From Pontederia crassipes (Eukaryota > Streptophyta > Magnoliopsida > Commelinales > Pontederiaceae), in NCBI GenBank assembly GCA_030549335.1, contig CM060183.1, positions 31,876,768 to 31,940,767 on the forward strand: 64,000 nt of DNA, in the 5' to 3' direction. Below, piece after piece: positions 27,501-38,500 of the stretch. Both the position numbers and the translations under genes were made by a program. How positions within the stretch are numbered: position 1 is the first letter of the stretch; every line of letters starts with the position of its first letter. Under the pieces are notes generated by a model, which had not been told where the DNA came from, ran no database searches, and worked only from the letters and a program-made list of their open reading frames with translations.

Positions 27501-30030
27501 AAAACAAAGACTAAAAAATAAATATGTACAGTTTGTGACGGATGTAAATGTAGAATTGTTTGTAACGGATGCAAAAGTTTAAAATTGTGAAAATATCATG
27601 ATTCAAATAGTTTTTATGTTTATATTTTTTATAGTCCCCCTCATTTTTTTATTATAGATTCGTCGCTTTTCTTTAGTGAAAATTACGGCATAACCTTTCT
27701 TTCATAAATTATAGTCATAGACAGTTGACTAAAGAGAATTTTAGAATTTTCCACATATAACATCTGTCCTAACCAATTGCTTGGACAGTTTCTTTTTTTA
27801 ACATTTTTACAATAGTTATTCGAAATCTATCACAAACACGCGACTTTTTCGACACGGTTCTTTGCAAAATAGGTTCTCCATTTCTTTCGGAGAAAAAAAT
27901 GTTAATTAATAATGTTCTAAAACATTACTGCATCGTGATTGATTAAATAATATTGATTAATATGAGAAAAAATATTACAAACTTTGAATAGGTCAGGTGA
28001 TTTTTTAGAATAAAATAATCTTTGCTTTCTTTTAGATGATCTATATATCTTGAAGAACCTTATTAATTTTTTGAAATTCTCAAATTCCACTCCAAAATTT
28101 CTTACCGCCAAAATCATTCGAAAAATACTAATGTATTTTAAAAAATAAAGTCATTCCAAAAATTGTGAAGGTTTCTTATTTTTGAAAAATCACATGAACC
28201 ATATTTAAAGTTTTCCAATTTTATCATATTAATCAGCATTATAATCAAGCATGACGGGTAGAATAGTACAATGTTTTAACAACCAGATAATCAATATTTT
28301 CTTTCTCAAATTTAAAGGTTTGGCGTAACTTCTTTGACAAGGTTTTAGCATAACAAGAACAAAGGGCAAAATCATCAAAATAAATAATTAAGGAGTGTCA
28401 ATGGACATCCCAAAAAATAATATCTCGCCCTGTTATTTTCAGGGTCTCTATGTTACTCCCAAATTGAAAAAAACAATATATGTAACATTTTTTTCTCCTT
28501 GTCCTATAAAGAGATAAATTCTATTTTAGTTGATATGGTACATCAATCACATATATATAGTGAAGGCAAAATCCTTATGTATCTCTTAATTTATTAATTT
28601 ATACCTTAGCAAATGACAAGATAAAAAAGAAAAGAAAAGTCTTTATCAACATCTTATTGTTTCTCCCTATTATTATCATCGGTCCAGTGTACTATATTTT
28701 TTTTCTTTACAAACATGTTAGGATGGTTTCATGGTTTCTTCGAGTTCTAAGTGAATAGTTGAATTGACATATTACTTATTTGAATGAAGTGAAATTTAAT
28801 AATGGGAAATGATATAGTTGATAAGATAAAAAATAAATACGATGAATTAATTTTAGTGAGTATTTGAATTAAAAATATATATTATAAATATAAAATATAA
28901 AATTGTTTAAAAATTTAAAAAATATATATTATAATTTTTTACTAAAAATCAATTTTCTAATAATTTATATTTATTAAAATATTAAAATTTTTAATAAAAT
29001 AATAAGTAATAAATAACATTATATTAATATTTTATTATATATTTATATTTAATAAATAAATTATTTTATACAAGAAAGATAAAAAAAAGAAAATAGCAAA
29101 CAAATTCGAAAAATAAACAAAAAGGTCTCATCAATCTTAAAAAAAGGCGCATCGATTGGTTTCACCTCTAATAAATGCGGTCCGATTTCATCTCGAAAAT
29201 CAGGTCGCGCCACATTATTTAGAGAGCTAGGTCGAACAAGAGACCTAATTCCACCTAGTTCCAATTTTCAAACCGGGTTACAAATTTAATTCCAGTTATG
29301 ATATGCCTTTAATTTTGTAATAAAGCAATAGAATACGTATTGCTATCTACTTTAAAATATTCTGCTCAATACAAGCTGTTATAAACATTTTTCCTTGCAT
29401 TTTAATTGTTGTTATATTTTTTTTAATTCAATTTGTTTACAATCTTACTTCATTTTTATTTTAAATTCAACAACCTCCTGCTTCATATCTTCTCATCCTC
29501 TTTTCAAGCATCATCCCATGCCTAAAATTCAAAGTATCAAGGAAGGCTTCCAGTATTTTTAAGTTCGACTCAGAAATAACTAAGCAAATTATATGTCATA
29601 TAATTAGTTACATTTAGCTTGTTCCTAGGGAGAAATCCACATCATGTATAAGCTTGAGAAACCTAGCTACAAAAAGTTAGCTGTAGGTGCTTCTGCCTGC
29701 TTTAAAACATGATAACCAAATTTTTAAAAATTTAAGTCATTAATAAGAATAATATTAATAATGTTATATTATAAACACTCATCTCTCATGTGTGTGGACT
29801 GTTGACAATTTTGATATAACTCAGTTCATTAGATAATTATTATTTATGAAAGGAAAATATTTTTTTTAATAAGAACTTTGGCGAGTTTTCGATACTATTA
29901 ATCAATATTTTTCTAAAAAGATTTAAGCCTTTAGTAGAAACAACATCAATTGATCACCTTGAGGAGGTTGAGCATGAACTTGAATGGTGCCGATGCCGGC
30001 CACGATCAAGAGAAATAGCCAAGTCGCCAT
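15582..30030 (-). CDS. Gene A: malectin-like/LRR receptor kinase (LRR-I), intact
   Basis: Predicted plasma-membrane receptor Ser/Thr kinase. My exons on the minus strand are 30030-29958, 23113-22558, 21360-20876, 19688-19553, 19467-19396, 19196-19125, 19053-18973, 18843-18704, 18443-18163, 17593-17467, 17196-17131, 17036-16841 and 15966-15582. All have GT/AG borders and matching phases, and they sum to 2670 bases (889 codons plus stop). Residues 1-20 are a signal peptide ([20 protein letters not shown]). About 25-371 is malectin-like, starting SIDCGI. Next come NWMGDPCSP and three 24-residue LRR exons (about 417-491), one transmembrane helix (about 509-531), and the kinase. The kinase has GRGGFG near 595, the VAVK lysine near 616, HRD near 711, DFG near 731 and GTPGYLDPE, so it is an RD-type kinase with all key residues. 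LRR-I members act in defence and growth signalling; the ligand is unknown. The weakest link is joining exon 1 across a 6.8-kb intron, though phase and residue context ([12 protein letters not shown]) fit. Confidence 0.87.
18472..18531. repeat. (CG)n(TA)n compound microsatellite in an intron of gene A
   Basis: A GC alternation followed by about 23 TA units. It sits in the intron between the transmembrane and first kinase exons, about 30 bases upstream of the splice acceptor as transcribed. Gene C has only a short TA run at the matching place (52088-52100). Confidence 0.95.
23724..24565. mobile_element. 824-bp insertion with 9-bp target duplication
   Basis: Relative to the matching intron of gene C (60790-60810), gene A has 824 extra bases at 23733-24556. 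They are flanked by TATTTGAAA (23724-23732) and TACTTGAAA (24557-24565), 8 of 9 bases identical. Both ends contain CGGTTCAAT-type sequence in opposite orientation. A 9-bp duplication suggests a Mutator-like non-autonomous element. There is no transposase. Confidence 0.6.
26809..27180. repeat. Tandem duplication of about 190 bp
   Basis: Copy 1 is 26809-26999 and copy 2 is 27000-27180. Both begin TCGCCACAATTAGTTGTGAT and end near AAGTCTATTTTT, differing by scattered substitutions and small indels. It lies within intron 1 of gene A. Confidence 0.9.
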
Positions 30031-30123
30031 GTATCTTGGATGAACAGCTTCTGTACGTGGAGTATATGCACCTTAATGCAATCGACGCAAGTTTAGGGTA
30101 AAAGAGAAGCCCAGAACGTGTGC

Positions 30124-30131
30124 TACTTATA
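30124..30131 (-). promoter_or_regulatory. Candidate TATA box of gene A
   Basis: TATAAGTA on the minus strand, 94 bases before the ATG at 30030. Gene B has a TATA box 90 bases before its ATG. The similar spacing supports 30030 as the true first exon. Confidence 0.55.
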
Positions 30132-30760
30132 GACAATAGCTAATTGACATGAAGTGTAACGGGGTTAATTGACCCATTAAACTTTTATATATTACACATT
30201 ATAATATAATAGTTAATTAATATCATAAGTTAGTTACTAAGGCATGTTATAACTCCATTCGGTTTGAAACTCTTTTATAATAAAATCTTTGAAAAAATCT
30301 AAACCTTTTTTTTTATTACATTTTCCTTTTTTTGGGTGGGAAAACACGTGATACGTGCTTCAATTCTTTCCTAATGACTATATGAAGGTTCTCTTTTTCC
30401 CTTCCAGGACTGCCCAATGGGTAAAGAATACGAGAGTGATAATTAGTTTTATTTGACATCATTAATGATTAGATGGCTCATTCTGTCATTCAGGATATTA
30501 ATAAACAAATGAATGTTTGATAAATTCAGTAGATAATAAATTTCAAATGACATAATTGTTAATATGATAAATTATTCAATTCAAGTGTTATACGAATTCT
30601 ATTATATTATAATAAGTAAATTATTTATACATCAATTATGTAAAATAAATTTCATAACTAATTATGTATATATATATATTAAAAACTATAAAACATTATG
30701 TTTAATATAAATTTTTTACATAGCATGCATGATATGTAATCATAACGGCTCTGTTTGGAT

Positions 30761-31712
30761 TAGAACAATTCTGTGAGAACAAAGGATAGTTCAGCCAAAC
30801 ATCAACAAAGTCTTTGTTAAATTCACGGAAACTTTTGTTCTAATGAAACGCTCACATGACCCAAAATCCTTACAAAAATGGGAAGAGACCTCTTTTTTTT
30901 ATAAAAAAAAAATTTCGTGTAGGTCTAAAAGTAGGTGGTCCTACTTTTAGACCTACTAATCATATTTTATATATTATATATTACATATATAGTTATCTAT
31001 TTATTAATATATTATCATAAAATTATAAGAAATAAATTTATTTATATATAATAATAAATAAAAGGTTTATTGATCATAATTGTTTACTTGGTATTATAGT
31101 ACAACAAATTTATATAATTATTTATTTATCAATGCATAATCGGCTCTTAAATTAACTATTATAATCAAATATTGAATAATTATTTTCTTAATTATGCATT
31201 ATAGTTTAATTAATATTATAGTATAGTAAACTATTATTAATTAATATTTACCATTAATATTATGCCTATATATCTATTAATTATATATATATTATATACG
31301 CATATAGTTATTTATTTATTAATATATTATTATGAAACTTATAAAATAAATTTTTTAGATCCAAAAAATAATTATTTACTTAGTATTATTATATTATAAT
31401 CTTATTAATATATTGTGTCATGACTTAAATGTTTAATAGAAACCAAAAAAATAAATTAAATTAAAAATATATAAATATATACAGTAATAATTAAATTCTT
31501 ATCTAATATAAATTTTTTATTTTATAAAATAATAAAATATTCTTTTACTTCTTACTTTTTATCCAAACACACACTATAATTTATCTATCAAATCAACTTT
31601 TTAAATTCTCATCATTACATTTTATCCAAACATCAAACTTAAACTTTTCCATCTAATCAATTAGTTTTTAAAAACTTACGAGAACTTAAGTTCTCGTACC
31701 AAACACAGCCAA
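30761..31712. mobile_element. MITE-like element with GGCTNTGTTTGG ends
   Basis: It starts GGCTCTGTTTGGATTAGAAC and ends GTACCAAACACAGCC, so the ends are inverted repeats (GGCTCTGTTTGG and GGCTGTGTTTGG). The interior is AT-rich and has no gene. The flanks AATCATAAC and AATGAAAAC match at 7 of 9 bases and may be a worn target duplication. The superfamily is uncertain. Confidence 0.6.
30919..30956. repeat. Perfect 17-bp inverted repeat with 4-base loop
   Basis: GTAGGTCTAAAAGTAGG at 30919-30935 is followed by TGGT and its exact reverse complement at 30940-30956. It lies inside the MITE-like element. Confidence 0.95.
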
Positions 31713-33895
31713 TGAAAACTATTGGTTATTAAACTAAAAATTTTTCTCTTGTAAAATAAATAAATGATTTAGCACTCATATAAAAAATAAAATAAATGTA
31801 TCAGAATGGTGATAAGTTAAGAACGAGAAGATAATAAAATAGGTAGAGGGAAAATAATATATTTTGTATAAGGAGACTATTGGGAAAAGATACAAAAATT
31901 ACTAATTCTTAATTGCTAAAATTTATCTAGGAGTAAATTAATATTTTCATCAGAGATTGAACCTCTACTTGACTATATTATTTCTCAAAAACTAAAGTTA
32001 GATTTGTACCGATAAATACTCTCCAAACTATTATTTATGGCATTGCCTAACATATCCAAAGTCTAACTAGACTTAGACTCTTTTTGGTAAAATCAAAATT
32101 AACATCTCAAATTGCGTCTAGCGATTCAAACGTTAATTTTTTTTTGTAAACGATAAAAATAAGTAGCGTTTAACGTTTCATATTGAAAAACTACTTTTAC
32201 TAGTTTTTAACGATTAGAGGTTTATATTTTACAATTTTTTTCGATTTTATCCTTATTGAAATATATTTTTTTTTCTAACTTATCTTATTATTTTCTCATT
32301 TTTATTTTATAATCATTTAACTATATTTTTTATATTCATGATTAATTAATTATAAATTATTTATATGTTAACAATGAATAAAAAATCATTTCACAATTAA
32401 TATTTTTATATCATGAGTGCACTATATAAAATTTATTGTGAATATAAATTTCTATATATTTTAACATAAACATTAGTTGTGAAATTTTATTTTATTTAAT
32501 CAAGATATAAATATTTCATTTATTGTATTCTAATAAAATGTGTATAGTACTTAATTTAAATAATTTGACATGTATCTAATTATGTTATTTTATATTCATC
32601 AGCTAATTCTATCGCTAAGTTTACTAAATATTTATTTGTTACAACCTCTATCCACTAATCATCATTCGTTATCTATTATCCGCTAATTTATTTACTAATT
32701 AGATTATTTTCCACTTATTAAATCGTTAACAATGTCACACATAGTCTTAGAAACATCCATTGTCTAGCTAGATTTAGAGATCGTTTGAACGTGTAAAATT
32801 TATTCCGAAATATTTTTTTAATCGAACAAGACAAGAACAGGTATCTTGCTCTTAATTTTGCAACCAAACGCCACCTGAACAGCTTGTTCTGGTCAACGAA
32901 ACCACTATCAATTGTCCCCATGTTAAGAACAATAAAGTTCTTGCCATTGACAAGAACTAGTTGTTCTAAAAAATTAATTATTTGATATTAATAATTACAT
33001 ATAATTAATTATTTCAACAGTAAAATAAATTAGAATAATAAGAAATTATTTATCTAAATAACTAAAATTGTTTTAAGACTATTATTTGTTATTATTATTT
33101 TAAAAATATATTATTTTATTTAATGATTAATTGTTTCTCTTAATTTTTAATAAACATGTTATTACTTTTTAATTAAATATATAACTACATAATAAAAATT
33201 TATCAGTTTACTTTTTTTATTCTCATTGCAACCAAACACTATCTGATTTACTATCATAAGAACATGACTCAACCAAACACTATTTGATCTTCTATCATGA
33301 GAACATGTATACTTTGATTCTTGTAAGAACAAAAAAAAATATTCGTATTTGTTCTTATTTTTTTTGTTCTAATACCAAACAGCCCTAACAGTCTAACTCA
33401 GTTGGAGTAAAAATGTTCCCGCAATAATTACTGGACTGCTGTTCGAATGAAACCCTCATAATAAGTCAAAATACAAAATTTTCTGATTACCTGAAGTATG
33501 ACAATTGCAACAATCCTGACACCAGCCCAAAGGAAAGGTAATGAAAAAAATAGTAGTAGCTTAATCAAGTCGTGAGTATGTCAATATCAATTCTCATATA
33601 AATTTTCTTTTGTGGAAAATAGATATGCAAAGATGAGCAAAGCTCTTCTGAGTTCTGGAAGGCACATTTTCTTCTCTCTCTGTGAATGGTTAGTCTGCAT
33701 TCTTCTTTTTTCTCCCAAGTTTTTTTTTCTATAAAACGGACTGCCTGAGAGTAATTGCTGGAATCCATCGAAACAACAAGTATGCATAAGATTTTGATTA
33801 GATCAAAATCAACTAGCAAATGATATTTATAATATATATAATTGTGTGTACAAATATCTTAAGGAACTTGATTACAAATACACACTCTATGGATT

Positions 33896-34441
33896 AAGGG
33901 TGTTCACGAGTCGAGTTTGACCTAAATTCGACCCGTGAACAAACCCGACCCAACCCGGCCGAGTTTGGTCGGGTCGGGTTGGGTCGGGTTTCAATTTTTT
34001 TTAGGCTGGACCCGACCCAACCCAACCCGGCCTAGGTCGGGTTACCCGACCACCTTTTTTCTTTTTAATTTTTAATATAAAAAAATCCTTACTAGTTTAT
34101 TTTAAATATAAAATAAAGTATTTTTAAGTATAAAAAATATTCTTTTAAATATCCACATATTATTCTCTATTTAAAATATATTATTTTATATATTTTAATA
34201 TTTTAGATGATATAAAATACTTAAAATAAATAAAAAATTATTTAAAATTCAAAAAAAATAAAAGGTCGGGTTGATGGTCAAGTCGGGTTCGGATTGAAAA
34301 AATCTTTTTCCAACCCGAACCCGACCCTAGGTCGGGTCGAGATCGAGTCGAATCGAGTTCGACCCGACCTCCAACCCGACCCGATCCAAAAGAGGTCGGG
34401 TCCGGATTAAATACTCGAGTTCACCGAATCGAACACCCTTA
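33896..34441. mobile_element. hAT-like MITE, GGGTCGGGT-rich
   Basis: It begins TAAGGGTGTTCACGAGTC and ends GAATCGAACACCCTTA, giving inverted termini like those of the 12765-13246 element. The subterminal regions are rich in CGGGT/ACCCG repeats, with an AT-rich middle. I could not find a convincing 8-bp target duplication. Confidence 0.72.
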
Positions 34442-35553
34442 TAAACAACTCACAGCACTCTGGACAGCTACCTTACATGTAAGTACAGACTACACCACAC
34501 TCTAAAGAAGTACTATACTCACTATACACCACACTCTAAAAGAGTACTACACTCACCACACTCTTACGTATTGCACACACTAAAAGAGACCTCACAATGC
34601 CACTCACTCACTCAACCTCACATCACACACTCCTGCTACTTCTCACTTGATGCAGGCGAGCATGGCTTCCCATGCCTATTTATAGGCAACCATGTCGGTG
34701 CTTTCAAGAAATAATATCCACATATTATTATATTATATGTAATCTTCTAGATAAGGAACATTCTAGATAATAATACTAGAAACTACAAAGTATGTCGATT
34801 GGGAATGGGGGTATGTCGGTGCTGACTTCAACAAAGTATTGCTCTCTTGAAGCATAGATCGTGATCGTAGAGCATGAAGAAATGGACGCCATTATGAACT
34901 CAAAAAATCAAGGCCATTCAAATTCAGGCACTTAAAAGTTAAGATCAGTAAAATAGATGCACAAATCGATCCGGTTCTCACATATCACAGAAGGAACAAA
35001 ACCTGCAAAGAGAGAAATCATCAAACAAAGTCTGTCAAATTGTCTAAAAACTCTGCTCCGAAGAAGAACAACAACAAATCCTTTGACAGGTTTGGAGCTC
35101 TTGAGGTTGTGATACTATGTCAAAATTTTCAATCTTGCAACAACATTGGAACACACAAGAAAATAATACTCCTCCTTTTGGAATACCCAAAATACCCTAC
35201 ACTCTGCTCCCGTCTTATGTACAACTACTTGCTCCCATATTCACAAGTTTTATCATTCCCGGTCTTATATGTGTAGCTTCTAATAATACTCAATAGAGTG
35301 CATTAAACTAATTAACCTATGACAACAATGTCATGATTACAAATAACCACTTATTAAATTCATCAAATAACTAGAGAAAAACTTGAAGATATATCTCTTC
35401 CGCAGATATTTGAAGATCTTTGTTTGTGTAATAATAACAAGACATAATGTACACGGCCTTTTATTGATAGATAGTCTCACCAAAAAAATAATACACTCCT
35501 TGTGAACGAAGACGACACGCATATTAAATTCTAAAAGTAAAAGATGCCTTCAT

Positions 35554-38500
35554 TTATTCTATAAGTATCAAAGTAAGCACCAGTGACAGGGCCACAAAGA
35601 TAGATTTACAGATCTTGCTCGTGCTTGACGAGCTCGACCGACTCGGACTCGCACTTGGACTCGAACTCGAACTCGGACTGGGACTCGAACTCGGACTCGG
35701 ACTCGGACTCGAACTCGGACTCGGACTCGGACTCGGATTCGGACTCGGACTCGGTGGAGTAGAGATTAGAGAATTGCCGCATGCATCCGCACCATCGTTA
35801 TACCTGAAAGTAGAGAGTTATAACAAAATTTCGTCAACAACTCCACTAAATGATGAAACCATAAAGTGATTATTTTATTTTTATTTTCGTTTAAATTGGT
35901 CTGGACTTTCTTTACAATAAATTTATTTTAATGTATAGGGCTGCCAAAATCCGCCTTTTTTTTTAGGGGAAATCAATATATAAACTGAGCGGGAGCTAGA
36001 ATTAATTCTTCATCAGTGACTATTGGAATATGTCGAAATAGTTCAAGCAAAATGGCAAATTTGGTAGACAAAAAAAAAAAAAACAAGTTCCCGAAGATGA
36101 GTAACCCAAATATGAATCTTAACATGGCACCTTTTACCTTAATGTCACCTGCCCATCGCTTGATTTCTGACGGAGTGAGGCAGGAATTGTGGCAGCTGAG
36201 TAGTTGCATGGCAACACTCTACAGGAAGAGAGAGAGAGAGAGATTACACAATCAATTTTCAGTTGTATCCTGTATAATTCAAAATTTTCAAACAGAAATT
36301 TGCTTATGTGTATAATATTATGCTCACAAGACTTGGAGTGATTGCATTTTTCCGAGATTGTCAGGTATTGCACCAGTCAAGCTGTTGTTAGACAAGTCCC
36401 TGATGCAGAGATTGATTGCAAATGAAGACATGTTAGTTTCCGTCAGCAATAAAGCGTGCATGGCCAAGTCAGAAAGGCCACTTAGCTAGCTAGATAGATA
36501 ACAATATTATGATTTGAAGAGTTACTTTTAATACATATGTTAACAAGTCAAATAATTTGGTTGATGTCGTAAGTAACTTAGAAATATTTTGGAAATATGG
36601 TTAATCCTATTTAAACTAACAAATTAATTATAAAAAGGACTAATCTTTTAACCGATAGATCTATTTTCTAAGAATTCAGTTCTCCTAACCAATCCTTTTC
36701 TTTATGAATTTATTTTTATTTAAACAAACCGAGACAAGAAAGAAAGGCATAAGGGCTTGAGGGCACTTACAGGTATGTGAGTTCTGTAAGCTTTGCAAAG
36801 GAGGAGGATATGGAGCCCCTTAATCCGCTTGATGACAGATCTCTGCAAAGTGTGGCCTTACATTTTAGGGGAAATGATGGGTAATTTAAATTTTAAAATG
36901 AACAATTAATCAATTAGTTGTTATACACACAACAAAACATGCTAATTTTTGGATAATGAACATATATATATACTCACAATGTCGTGATCCTTGCGGAAGT
37001 GGATCCATATGTGCAGTTGAGTCCATCCCAAGCGTATTTAAGGGGAGAGCATGGATCGCCCATCCAATTCCTCTTTGTTAGGTCATATTGCTCCTTGATG
37101 CTGTTCATGGCATTGACTGATAGCCAAAGGCATCAACAAGAATAAAATTTTCAAGGATTATTGAAAACGTTTTCAAATGAAGTATGGGCAGTGCATATTG
37201 TGATATAAAAGTACAACCACTTTTTGCTTGAAATATATAACAAGGGTTCTCTCGTTAAGAACTTTTTAATTTCTACGGTATAATCATTTTCCAAATAACT
37301 AAAATGATTGGCATAGTTAGCTTTTTTTCATTATTTCTAATTGAAAGAAAACCAGAAAAAGGACCAGCTTCTTAATTAGTAGAATCTGAATATATATTTA
37401 GTTTCAGTGTCATTTTCCCATTTTCTTGATCCAATTAACTTGGGCCGAGGGGCTTTTATCGTGTTCTCTGAATCGAACTACTCGCCGCGTTACAAAATTT
37501 TGTACATATATTATAGGCACAATTAGTGAAGGCATATATAACTCATTTTATAAATAACAAAAATCTGAGTTCACAAACAATGATGAGTCTAAGATCGTTC
37601 TTTTTTTTTTTTTTTTGCAACACATCATATTTGTATCAGGTCGAGATTTCTGGGTTAGATCGGAAATCCAAAGATTCATCTCGGCTTCAATTCCAATCTA
37701 AAATCTGGTTAAGTTTTGTTTAAAATGAACTATGACATAAATGTACACATCTATGTTTTCTTTAGAGATGTCACCCTCGTTGCGAAATACTTCACATGTT
37801 CATTCAAATTCTTTGACAAACCAATCTAAGTTAATATAAAATCACATGCTGACTTGTGCAATTGAAATAATTAATCAATTTCAACATATTTTTCCCTTCT
37901 CAAAAGAAAAAAAAAGTTTGGAAATAAGTGAAGCACTTAAAACATACCGTCATCGAGGTCGGTCGACACCTCGGTCATGGGTATCACAGAGTACACCTCC
38001 ATTGCACTGATGAGCGGCGGAAGAGTCGAGCTAGCGGTGGCGATCAACGAGTAGTTGTACCGAGTGTAGTTGCTGAAGGGCACCGCGCTGTATATAGAAC
38101 CCGGCAACAAGTACGGCGGGCTGTAGTTTCCAAACCTCAGGCGGCCGTTCCTGTAGACGTCGAACACCCGCGTCGAGTTCCCGGCGAGGACTTCCACCTC
38201 GGTGAAATGGAGGATGTGATACAACTCTTCGCTCTCGGAGTCTGCATTGTAGTAGAACTCCATGGCCGAACCATTGGTCGGTGTGGCCGCCGTTTGGAGG
38301 ACTGCGGAGGGCGCTTGGAACTTATTAGTTCCGGTGATGTTGACACTGGAGTTGGTGGATAGCGTGCTCCATGAATCTACGTTGAAGGGCCTCCATAAGC
38401 GATCATAGGGATCATCCGGGTACCTGTAAACTTTCGTGTTAGTTTTCTTCAATTACTAACTCTCATGTTATTGAGTACATATTATTTACAAAGTCCATAA

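Larger units (their letters stand above)
23114..29957 (-). other. Long first intron of gene A, repeat-filled
   Basis: I see no gene in these 6.8 kb. The first 600 bases (23114-23720) match gene C intron 1 (60201-60790). The rest holds an 824-bp insertion (23733-24556), a 103-base direct repeat (24588-24690 and 24691-24797), a tandem duplication at 26809-27180, and AT-rich DNA. Diverged direct repeats also occur around 25840-26500. Confidence 0.65.
30140..35553. other. Repeat-rich spacer between genes A and B
   Basis: No protein-coding gene is supported, and no kinase-like sequence is visible downstream of gene B. The spacer contains a MITE-like element (30761-31712), a perfect hairpin (30919-30956), a second sequence ending in the GTTTGG-type terminus near 33385, a hAT-like element (33896-34441), and AT-rich DNA. 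At 34675-34687 the minus strand has CCTATAAATAGG, an LTR-like promoter context beside short CACCACACTCTAAA repeats; no full LTR could be drawn. Confidence 0.6.

Noticed and set aside
29954-30136. 60-codon minus-strand frame over exon 1 of gene A
   Set aside because: Wrong frame. The true product from the ATG at 30030 is a signal peptide followed by a phase-1 donor.
33565-33819. 84-codon minus-strand frame in the A-B spacer
   Set aside because: No similarity that I recognise, no splice or promoter support, and AT-rich intergenic context.
30140-35553. A lost kinase domain downstream of gene B
   Set aside because: I looked for HRD, DFG and APE-like segments and saw none. The kinase part seems fully absent, so gene B is not a simple split gene.
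35615-35869. 84-codon plus-strand frame with a Leu-Gly repeat
   Set aside because: It is the antisense reading of the Ser-Pro hexamer repeat in the last exon of gene B.
37928-38362. 144-codon plus-strand frame
   Set aside because: It is antisense to the second malectin-like exon of gene B, which has better support from phase and homology.
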